Shown: positions 44,501 to 56,500 of the stretch, piece after piece
How the letters are laid out: every line of letters begins with the position of its first letter
Position numbering within the stretch: position 1 is the first letter of the stretch
Assembly (NCBI GenBank): GCA_963082975.1
Contig: OY720345.1
Span: forward strand, 25,676,611-25,740,610
Direction of reading: 5' to 3'
DNA length: 64,000 nucleotides
Source of the DNA: Labia minor
Lineage: Eukaryota > Arthropoda > Insecta > Dermaptera > Spongiphoridae
Program-made: the position numbers and the translations under genes
Notes under the pieces: model-generated
What the model was told of the DNA's origin: nothing
The model's database searches: none
Seen by the model: the letters and a program-made list of their open reading frames with translations, nothing else

Positions 44501-47500
44501 TTTCATAGACCAAACAATTATATTTAATTTACAACTAACATCTTTTTTTAATTATTTGATTGAAAGGTTAGTGAATTTGTTTTTGTGTTTTACTTCTTAT
44601 TTAATACTTATTCATCAAGTGAATAGAAATTATTAATTAAAAAATAATATTAATTTAAAAAGTATTTTAATTTATCCAGAAATATTTAATTCTAAATTTC
44701 AAAAAATCATAATTAGAGTATTTTAAAATTAAGAAAGATCAATCAAGAAATAAATACGATTTATATACATAATAAGTAGTGGTATAGTGGAACATGAAAA
44801 TGATTAATACTCATATCGAGTAATTCGCGTAAGGAATAAAATAAATTGTATAAAAAAAGTTTCTGCCCTCAAATACTATTTTATTACACCAACCGGTTTT
44901 TACTAACTTTAAGAAGCAATACACTAAATCACTTTTCAAGAGTTGATTTGAGGTGACTGAAGAGGCCAATTTTACTCTCAAGGAGTTTTAGAAATATCAC
45001 TTCCACATCGTTGCTTGCCTTAAGTTGATCTAAAAGGTGTGGGGAAGGGATTTTCAACTCCTGTTTAGAGAAGAAGCTTTGATCGGACAGCGTTGTCAAA
45101 TGTGACTTAGAAGGCTTTGTGGTTTGTGAAGTCTGTACTTGTCGAGATTACGTTTTTGGTTAAAATCATAGAACTGGAAGTATATAACAAAGATATCCTT
45201 GAGCTCTTGGAATTTCATTATGTTTTTGAATAAGTTTCAAATTTTTAATAAGTTTTTGTGTAACGAATAAGATTTTGAAACAAATGATCTTTGTTGATTG
45301 ATATTCCAATGCAATTAAAATTAGAAATAATAATTTTTGTATTTCAATATATGTTTTTAACTACCTCACCAAAGTTAGTATTGAGATCATGAAAATTTTC
45401 AATATCGAGATTTTGATGTTTTTATACGTTTTGAAGGTCCCTGGGTCATTTTCACTAAGGTTGTCTGTCTGTGCGTGTGTGACAAGATTATGCAAAAACG
45501 GTTTGAGCGAGAATCATGAAATTTGGTACACTAGATTTATTCGAAATTCGTAGTTTTCTATAAACTTTTGAGAAATGTAACTCATCCGAAAGAGGGTAAT
45601 AACCTACCACGTTTTTATTTTTACCGACCGACGATAGTAAGGGAGATATTGTTTTCCTCTAAACTGAGCGTAAAAATAAAGATATATGTTTGATAATTTT
45701 TCACATAATTAATAATTGTATAAAACTGCTATATATAGAATTTCAGCTTGATTAAATCGCTGAAAGTACCAGAATTAATTTTTTAACACGACTGCAAATC
45801 ACGCGCCAGCACGTAACGTGGTGTCATCAACAAAGAGCCAAACAAGCGCTAGTTTGATATATATTTATTAATTTTAATTTATAATTTATAATTAATTAAA
45901 TTTAATTTAGACATAATATATGTTAATTAATCCAATTCAAATTTGCGAGATAGTTGAGTGGAGACACTCCAGATTTATTTTTAAATGTAAATAAGTTAGT
46001 AAGATGTTAATATATATATATATATATATATTATTGTTTAAAATATTTTTAAACTTTAAAGAATTTTTGTAATTTAATATCACAGAAATAATAATAATTT
46101 TAACAATCTATACACCTTTTGAATCATATTCATGTTATTTTTAGATTTTTATATCTTTTTTGTTCATTTCATTGATATAAATTTTATCTAATCTTACTTA
46201 ATTTCTTATTTATCCAGGTGAGTGAGATGGTATATCAATTTATGTATTTAAGTGGTCTTCGAGTTTAATCTGCGAGATATTTCAACCCTTTATTAACTCC
46301 GAGGTCAGTATTTTTAATTTAAAATTTCATAATCTAATATATTATTTTTTACTTCTTTTTTTCATGATTCAATCTTCGTTCCTGCTATTGGATTCTTGAG
46401 TATCTTCTCTATTTCTGATGATGATTGTCCATACAACTCACCAAATGTAAGTAATCAATGTTATTTATGTTTAAAAATTTTAAAATTGGTATAAATTTTA
46501 ATAATTTTCTTAATGTAAATGTATTAAGATTTAAGATCTCATCATTAATTCAATTTTATTAAAAGTTAAATAAATCATATATAAGATTTAATATTCCTTA
46601 AATTTATTTTTATATAGGAAATAATTTTTTTAAATAAAAATCATCTTTAAGATGTTAGTGTTATTTTTCGAAATATTTTTAAAGAGAATTTTTGTAATTC
46701 AATATAACACAAATTAAATAATATTTTAAAAATCTATACCCCTTTTATTTTAATCATATTTTTTGAAATATTATTTTTTTTATATCTTTTTCGTTGATAT
46801 AAATTTTATCTAATCTTACTTCATTTCTTATTTATCTATAGATGGGACACCAAGTCTTCGAGTTGGTTTTGGAGTTAATTCTGCTAGAGATATGAACCCT
46901 TTATTAACTCCGAGGTCAGTATTTATTATTAATTTGATTTTTAATTCAATTTAAATTTATTTATTTTAAAATTTTATAATCTAATATATTATTTTTTACT
47001 TCTATTTTTCCTGATTCAATCTTCCTTCCTGCTATTGGATATGGATTTGAATTCTCGATTATCCTCATCATCTCTGATGTTGATGAAATGATTTCCATTC
47101 AGCTCACCAAATGTAAGTAATCAATGATATTTATGTTACATTTTTTATTTATTTATTTATTATTATAATCTAACTACTTGTGTAGCTAATAATTTTATTA
47201 CATTAAATCAATTATACATTACATCCCCATATTCATATAGGTTTGTTTTCCTTATTTCTTTTTTTTCCCCTCTCAATAAAGTTCATGTGGTTTTACTCTT
47301 TTAAGTTTTCGGGTTTGATTTTTTATGTTGAGAACATTCGCTGCCTCCTCGTTGACATGTTCTTCCAATCTCGCTTTATGAGCTGTTGCACTTTTTTTAA
47401 TGACTTCTTCTACCCTCGCCACTTCAAGATCCCGGTGGAGGTCAGCATTACGAAATAGCAAGGGGCGTTCACTATGCACCTCAATACATTATTTTGGAAC

Positions 47501-50500
47501 CGTCGTATTATATTTCTGTTCGACTGAGCTATGCATCCCCATAATTGTATGCCATAAGACCAAATTGGATGGAGGACATGGTTGTAAGAGTAAACATTTA
47601 TTTTCGATGGTCATTGTAGACTTACTACCCATTAACCAGTAGTACCGGGACCCCGAGCCTCGGCTCGGTAATTAAGTTAAAAAAAAAAAATTCATTATTA
47701 TTGGGTTTGGCTGATAATATTAATACTTGGGACACCGAGCTGATATACAATTCTTTAATTATTTATTACAATTATTAAATGTTGCATTATTGCATCAATC
47801 TGATTAAAATGAATGGAACTGGGGTCCTCAATAATACATAAATATGTATTATTAGGTATGTTTCTAAGTGCATGAATATTTTTTTTTTATTGGAAGAATG
47901 ATAAATATGTATCGTAATTTATAATTATAAAATATATATTTTTAATTTTAATTCGAAATTCAATAAAAAATTTTAAAATATTTTAAATATAAAAAATATT
48001 AATACAATATTCTTTTAAAAAAGGCGGGAGTCAAATTTCAATATGCATGACATAGTGTCGTCATCCATATATAAATTTAAATTAAAAAAAAAACTAATGA
48101 AGATGTATTTTTCCAGAGATGTGATCAATAAAACTCAATTTTTCTTTATAAATACTATATCTAGTGTGAATTTGAAAAAAATCGTTAGAGCGGTTTTTGA
48201 GAACCCATGGCTATATATATATATATATATACAATTTTAGCTAGCATAATAAGATAAGATATTTTTTAAAATTTAATGTTAAGTTCTTCTAGTTTTTTTT
48301 ACATGCACTTTCTATCGGAGACGGATGTCCAGTGTCATTCCAAAATATTTTGCTTGGTTGGAATATGGAATTATTTTATTATTTATGTACAAAGGTTGAT
48401 ATGTGATTTTTTTGTTTGAGAAATTAACATGCACTGATTAAATACAATTTAATTCTCCATTTATCGGACCATTTTTGAATTTTGGAGAGTGATTCATTAA
48501 GTTTTAGGATCAATTCATTATTATTCTGCCCAGTTGCTAGTTATAAGGCAAATTTTAAAATATGTATAAATTTTAATAATTTCTAAATGTAAAAGTGCAA
48601 TATTTCAAGTATAGTTTAATATACATAATAGAAAGTATAATTGAATTTAAATTGATTTTTTTTTGTCTTGATAATATTCGTTAGGAGATTTTAGAGAAAT
48701 ATATTAAACTAGATTATAGAATTTAGTGAGATGAGGGAATTTTAGATTATATCTCTCAAGAATGAGTATTGATAAAGGAGGTAGAAGATAAAGATAATTA
48801 GAATTGGAAGGTTTCGATGTGTTACACTAAGAGGTTGGATAATCTTTGGATTATATTGATGTTAAGGATTTTCAGAAGGTTGTCTCCTATTTCTATCGAT
48901 GCATGCTTTCATACTACTAAACTATAGATTAGGTTAAAATTAATTAATTAAAATGTGTGATTGGCTGGATAAAACAAGTACCATGCCATAATTACCATGG
49001 GCGGTAAAGGTTCCATGAATTACATGAATAACATGCATTAAATGCATGCCAGGTCTGAATTCTGCCTTTTTACTATCTCACCAGAGATAGTATTGCGATC
49101 ACGAAAATTTTCGATGTTGAGATTTTGATGTTTTTATACGTTTTGAAGGTTCCTGAATCATTTTCACTAAAGTTAAAAAAAATATCTGTGCGTGTGTATG
49201 TGTGTATGTAGACAAGATTACTCAAAAACGGTTTGAGCTAGAATGATGAAATTTGGTACATGGGAATTATTCAAAATTCGTAGTTTTCTATCAACTTTTG
49301 AGAAATATAGCTCAACCGGAAGAGGGTCATTACTTACAACGTTTTGATATTTTTTCCTCTAAAGTGACCGTAAAAATAAAGATATATATTTGATAATTTT
49401 TCACGTGATTAAAAATTGTATAAAACTGCTATATATAGAATTTCAGCTTGATTGAATCGCTGAAAGTAAAAAAATTAATTTTTTAACACTACAAATCTCA
49501 CACGCCAACACGTGACGTGGTGCCATCAACAAAGAGCCTATCAAGCACTGGTTTAATAAATATTATTTATTAATTTTAATTTATAATTTATAATTAATTA
49601 AATTTAATTTAAATATAATAGTTTTGTTAATTAATCCAATTCAAATTGCGAGATAGTCGAGTGGAGACACTCCAACTAATTGTATTTCTGAGAGGATAGT
49701 TGAGATCAAGTGAACGGGTATTCGGGAAGGTAATTCAGCACAGTTCCAAAATGGGAATAGCCTAAACAGCAACAAATTGTTGGTTTGAGCGTAGGGCCTT
49801 TTTGAATAGCATGAACGATCCACCCATATTGGTGGATCCATGAATATCTATAGGTAGGTTACATTTAAGATTACCCCGGAGGTAGCGATTTCATTTAGAA
49901 ATCCAAAAAATTAAAAGTACTCTCAGTTGATTCAAATAGGCTAACAGACCAAACGCCTTATTATTATTTTTTAATAAGGCGAACTTTCTTTTTCATTATT
50001 TTTTCAAAATTTCGTAAGGTGAGGTTTGGAAGGGATAATTTGTGGGGAGAGGAGGACGACATATTAAATATTCAATTGTTTTTTATTTTATTTAATTAAT
50101 AATTAAAAAATAAGTGAATATCGCGATTATTTTCTTTAACTTTTTATTTTCATTTTGAAATAAACTATAATTAATGTACTTCTTGATAATTCTTGACGAG
50201 TTAAATAGAATTAATTCTTATGATAATTACTCAATTCAAAATTTAAATTCAAACACTAAAAACATCATATAGATATATTACAAATTTATAATTTTTTCAT
50301 TATTGTTTATTTTTAATTTACTAAATATAAGAATTTTTAATTTTTTGTTTTGTGGAAAAAATTCCAGGTGAATGTAAATGTATATTATTATAAAATAAAT
50401 ATATACTTAATAATAATTTAATATTAATAAATTATCACACAAATCTTTTTCTCATAATTATTTTTAGTTTAATAGATATTAGATATGTATATATAGTGTA

Positions 50501-53500
50501 ACATTTGGAATGATGGACAAACTTAGGAAAAGAAGTCGTATAATAATTTGAGATTTTCTTTCTATATATCCATTTTTTACTTTATTTGTGTTTTTGAAGG
50601 GAAAAGTAATTTTTACTCGATAGTGAAAGCAATTTTATTGTGGCAGGTTAGTTACTTCAGAATGAATTTTTATTTACTTTGTTAACAGTCAACGTTTGTC
50701 ATCCCTGCTCTATAAAATAGAAGTAATTTATTGGGAGAAGCCCAATATAAAATTAAATATATATAAATTACAAAATTATATATTTAAATTTTAAAATTAA
50801 ATATATATATATATATTTTTTTGTACTCACATGATCACGGATTAATTTTTCATCAATCGATCCATAGAAATGATGCAGATAGCTTTTGACACCAAAGTAT
50901 AGAGGACAATTGCTCTGATTCATGGCTGAAGATTCATTAGATAGTAGCCTCTCTGCTGGTACTTCATACACTTTCGGAGGATCCACAGTAACTGTACCAC
51001 CTTTTATTTGCTGTAAAAGATATAAATCAACAATTAAAAAAAACCCTCTGTCTATTATATATATCCTATGAAAGGAGAGCGGTTGCCGCTTAAATGGAGT
51101 AAAGATGATCTATGATCAGTACAACGTGTTGTCTAAATGTATGTCTTAATTTTCTAGATCGGAGGTCGCTACTTTATATTTCAAGCAGGTTTTCAATTTT
51201 GATCACGTAGGCTTGGTGATTCTTTAAGATCTCAGTTAGAGAGAAATTCCCTTGCCAGGCATGGGACTTGAACCCTGAACCATGAGGTTAAACGTCTAGG
51301 GTAGTGATTCTCAACCTTTTTTTTTTTACCGCCGCACACTTTTATTGGTTTAAAAATTTGTAGGTACACAAAGAAAAAGATAATTGTAAAAGTTATTTAG
51401 TTACCTTTAATAGACTGTGTAATATAGTTATGATAATATTCAGGGGTCGGCAACCTTTTTCAATAGTCGGGCACATTTCTGAAGTAATATAACATGGGTG
51501 GGCACACTTAGTGATAGAGGTAGAGCCATATTGAAAAATCGAAAATGTTTAAGAGCCTGATCGCAAAAACAGTTTACAAAAGTGCCGCGGCACAGTGGTT
51601 GAGAATTACTGGTTTAGGGTATTCCCCTCTCATACATAAATTTACAAATATCTAAGTTAATAAATTTATTTATAAATTAATTCACCATTAAATTTTTAAA
51701 AAAGTATCTTAAAATCTTTCTTATATTAAATTATCATAGTTTTCTAAATTTAAATTTAATGATTTTAAGTCTTTATTCATCAAGAATTACTAAAAATTTA
51801 AATTTATCAGTGATGCTTTAGTTTAATGAATGCTTCTAGGGAAACTTAATATCCCATCATTAATAGGACCTCTACTCAAATTACAAAATTTATATGATAA
51901 TGATGTGTTATACAGCTTTATTGTGATTCAATAATAATAATAATAATAATATTCATTGATGAAAATATTTAAATATTATCATTGAATATTAAATTTATGT
52001 TTCAATCCAATGGCGATTATCAAGTTTCAGATCGCGCATCAAGGTCACTATTTTATACATGTCTTTAAATCTCAAATGCATTAATTTTTTATATTCTTTA
52101 AAATTTTTTTTAAATAATTATAAACAATAAATTTCAATTCATTTAATTACACGTGTTGATAAATTTTAAAAAAATAATGAAGAAAATATTTTTTACTGTT
52201 TAAAGTAATCATAAGTCAAAAACATAAATAAAAATAACAAAGATCATTAAAAATTTTCCAATATCAATAAATATTTATCTAAATCTATAAAAATTATGAA
52301 AGAAATTACTGATAGTTAAAATAGATATTCAAAAAAATAATATGCTTACCTGTACTTAAAAAATTGTATTATTACCGACCGACGATAGTAAAGGAGGTAT
52401 TGTTTTAACACGAAATTTCACATGTGGAGATTTTTACATCTCCACGAATCATGCATTTTCTTAACCGAAAAAAGTATTTTTACCATGATGTCTGTCCGTC
52501 CGTCCGTCCGTCCGTATAGATGTTCACAGCTTGAACGACTCAACGGATTTTGATGAAATTTGGTATATTTACTTAATGCATCAGTATGATGAATTGATCA
52601 ACTTTTGGTGTAAATCCGGAAACCGGAAGTGGTAGTATTAGCGATCGACGATAGGAAGGGAAGGGTTATTTTCACACCAAATTTCACATGAGGAGATTTT
52701 TTACATATCACCCCGAATCATGCACTTTCTATTGGTTATATCCTCGAAAAAAATCATCTTTATTAGTTTTTTCATAATTTAAAATTATATGACGTCATCC
52801 AGCCTGGTCTTACATATATATTATAAATAAAATAAAATTAAAAATATTTATATTTATTATTTATGTATCCATATCTGTTTTTTAATGCATTAATAGATAT
52901 ATTAAAATTATTTGAAATTGTTCTGTAGCTGGAAATTAATTTACTTCAAACCGTCGGTCGGTTCGGACCTGGCCACAGGTCAACTTATTAAATTAATTAT
53001 AAGATTTGAATTTTAGAATAATATTGGTTTATGAAATTATTATATGAAAAAAGAATCTTAAACGAATCAAACATAAAATAAGCTGGAGTGTCTCCACTCG
53101 ACTATCTCGCAATTTGAATTGGATTAAATAACATAATATATTATATTTAAATTAAATTTAATTAATTATAAATTATAAATAATAAATATTAAACCAGCGC
53201 ATGTTTATTGATGGCACCATGGCACGTGTTGGCGCGTGAGATTTGCAGTGTTAAAAAATTAATTCTGGTACTTTCAGCGATTCAATCAAGCTGAAATTCT
53301 ATATATAGCAGTTTTATACTATTATTAATCATGTGAAAAATTATCAAACATATATCTTTATTTTTACGGTCACTTTAGAGGAAAAAATATCAAAACGTTG
53401 TAAGTAATGACCCTCTTCCGGTTGAGCTATATTTCTCAAAAGTTGATAGAAAACTACGAATTTTGAATAATTCCCAAGTACCAAATTTCATCATTCTAGC

Positions 53501-56500
53501 TCAAACCGTTTTTGAGTAATCTTGTCTACATACATACACACACACACAGACATTTTTCTCAACCTTAGTGAAAATGATTCAGGAACCTTCAAAATGTATA
53601 AAAACATCAAAATCTCAACATCGAAAATTTTCGTGATCCCAATACTATCTCTGGCGAGATAGTAAAAAGGCAGAGTTGAAAGTAGTTTTTTAATAAAATT
53701 AAAATTTTAATATAATTTATAGAATAAGAGTTACGTTATCATATATCTATAATTAAATTCAGATATTAGAAACAGACCGAGATTTTAGAGTATAAATTAG
53801 TATTAATATATATTAATTGATTCAAAAATTAATTATTTTATGACATATATATATATATATATATATTTAAATATATATGAATAAACATATATAATTTATT
53901 TGCATATTTTTATGATAAAAATTTTCAAATTTATTATACTCTATATTACATCGTATATTTATATCATAAAAAGATTAATTAATATATTTTATTTTGAAAA
54001 TTAATAAATTAAAAAACACCAAAACAAACAAATAAAATAAAATATAATATCTTTGAACTTGAATGTCATTTGATTAGATCAGCAGTTCCCACTCTTTTAT
54101 CATTAATTTAAAATTAATAGAATGAAATAAATTAAATTAATATTTTTGTGAGTTTTTTTTTTATTATAACTAAATTTTTCTGTACCCCTTATACAACCTA
54201 TTGTGTATTCCCAGGGTGGGGAAACCGATGGATTATATTAAATTATTTCTATAAATTTTATATAGGACAATTTCATATTTCTTAAATATTTTTGAAAATT
54301 CTGTTTTTTTTTTACATTGTCTAACTTTTAATGAGTTGTAAAGTATACTTGAACAATAGCAATTACATTCCTCCTACAAACCAATCGCTATCCAATCCCA
54401 ATTCGCTCATATTGGTTTTTGATTGCCTCCTAGACCCTAGAGCGTTAACAGAATTTCTACCGGTCGTTTTCCAATTGATTTTCCCGTAAATAAATTTTAT
54501 TATCCACCATATGCGCCTTGTGTTCTATCCATTGTAACTCTGAATTTTACAATTCTAAATATATATATATTCCTCAGATATACTTACATTTTATTGAAAA
54601 TTAAAATTTGTTTTAAGATGGTTCTTACACAGGTTTATTGGTATACTTATCTCAAAAAATAAAAAGTACCTATCTAGTTACCAAAATTGTGATTCATTTG
54701 ATATAATTTATTAAAGAGAAAAAAAAAACAATTAAAGAGTTCATGTTTAATACTTAAAATAGTTGAAATATTTCCTAGAGCGTAAATTAAAATATAAAAA
54801 TATTACTACCTATTTTTTGAAAATTAAGATAAAGGAATTCTTTTCTCGTTTAAATGAAGCAATTCTTGGCATTCCTGCATGTGGTGGTCATTTGAAGTTG
54901 ATAGTGGTGCGGTGAAAGTTAGGATGAGTTGAAATTGGGCTGCATCCCCACTTAAATACTTATGCCCTTTAGATAGGACGATTATCAAACAAAAGGATTC
55001 ATATACTTCTATTATAGTTTCTCCATAAACTGATTTTAATAATATATTAAACTTTTATGATTTTAAGAAATGAAAAAAAGAAAAATGAATAAAAAATCTT
55101 CTTTTTAAAGATTTTATATTAATTTCCTTATTCCTCAGAATTTATCTATTATATATTAAACTGAATTTTATTTTTTTATTAAATAGTAAACCACAAAAAA
55201 GTGATATAATTAGTCTTATTTAAATTAAATGAAACATAATAAAAACTATATATAAATGGAAGTATAAAAATTGAGCTGTTGCCATGCACAAAACCGACCG
55301 ACGATTTGAAATAAATTAATTTCTAAACAACACACATATTTATATATATATATAAAGTATAAAAAAAATTTAAAACTTTAATCAAAATGACTAAATTATA
55401 TTATCTTGTTTTTAATTTTTAGTTTAATTACACAATTATTTATTACTACTGTATTTTAAGTGAAAAATTTCCGATAATGAATATAAAATTAATATTTTGC
55501 AAACTACCACTTCGGGTTTCCGGATATACATCAAAAGTTGATGAATTCATGCTACTGATGCATTAAGTAAATATATCAGATGTTATCAAAATTTGGTGAG
55601 CCGTTCAAGCTGAACGGACACACAACGGACATATAAGTCGACGAACGGACAGACGTACAAACATCATTCTAAAAATACTTTTTTCTGTTAACAAAATGCA
55701 TGATTTGCTGAGATATGTAAAGATCTCCACATGTGAAATTTTGTGTGAAAACAATTCCTTCCATTCTTATCGTTGGTCGATAAAAAGACATAAATATGAG
55801 TATATACAGTACAATCATTGATAATTCTAATCGTAAGCTATAAAATTTGTTCAAAACATTTCAAAAAAGACAGTTCTAGTTTACTTTAACTATGAAAATA
55901 AGTTTTAATTTAAATTATTATATAATGAATAGAAGAGGTGGAGAGAGATGATTCCCCCGACCAACATCCCTCTTTGAAAATTTGTTTTTTTTCCAAATTT
56001 TTGTAAAAAAATACAATATATTTAACAAATTTTTTTTTTAAATAAATGAGAAGATTTGAGTTAAAATAAACAAACACAAAAGATAACAATTCTTTGTCTT
56101 GTTTTTATTGATAAAAATAAAATTTTGTTTTTAATTTCATTTATTATACAATATAATATGTAAATTTACTATTCTAAATATTTGAGTTTTTTCAACATGA
56201 AATATGTTTATATCATTAATAATTATAATATGTAAATATTCATAAAATATGTATTATTCTTTCTAATTCCACCCTTCCCGCATCCCTTCTCTTTATAATT
56301 TAATTCTACGCATGTAGTTTTTCTTGTTTTTATTTGAAGATAAATTGAATTGACATTAGTAGTCCCCTTTTTGGTATTCCCATTGTAAACACATGTCCCA
56401 AATAAAAACAATTACCTGTTGCAAAGGTTGCGTTTGTTGGGCGGGTTGCAGTGCTGCCGGCGGAGGTGGTAACTTTTTCGAATCGATTCCACGGCGTATG

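Larger units (their letters stand above)
33544..50830 (-). other. neurensin intron 2, 17.3 kb, transposon-rich
   Basis: The intron is bounded by a GTGAGT donor after 50831 and a TTTCAG acceptor before 33543. It contains most mobile elements listed below. Stretches with no recognisable content are 35590-37300, 37500-38600, 41470-42640, 43250-43970, 44400-44920 and 48270-49060. They are AT-rich with simple repeats: a TA run at about 37970-37994, an AT-to-AG run at 42640-42680 and a purine-rich patch at 43440-43510. Confidence 0.8.
51011..56415 (-). other. neurensin intron 1 (between coding exons), 5.4 kb
   Basis: It is bounded by a GTAATT donor after 56416 and a TTTTACAG acceptor before 51010. 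It holds a SINE with a nested hAT element, one family A and two family B repeats and a hAT MITE. The stretches 51640-52370, 53690-54070, 54240-55290 and 55790-56415 are AT-rich with nothing I can name. Confidence 0.8.

Noticed and set aside
47243-47642. plus-strand frames opposite the Jockey relic
   Set aside because: The minus strand carries recognisable LINE sequence; these are its antisense shadows.
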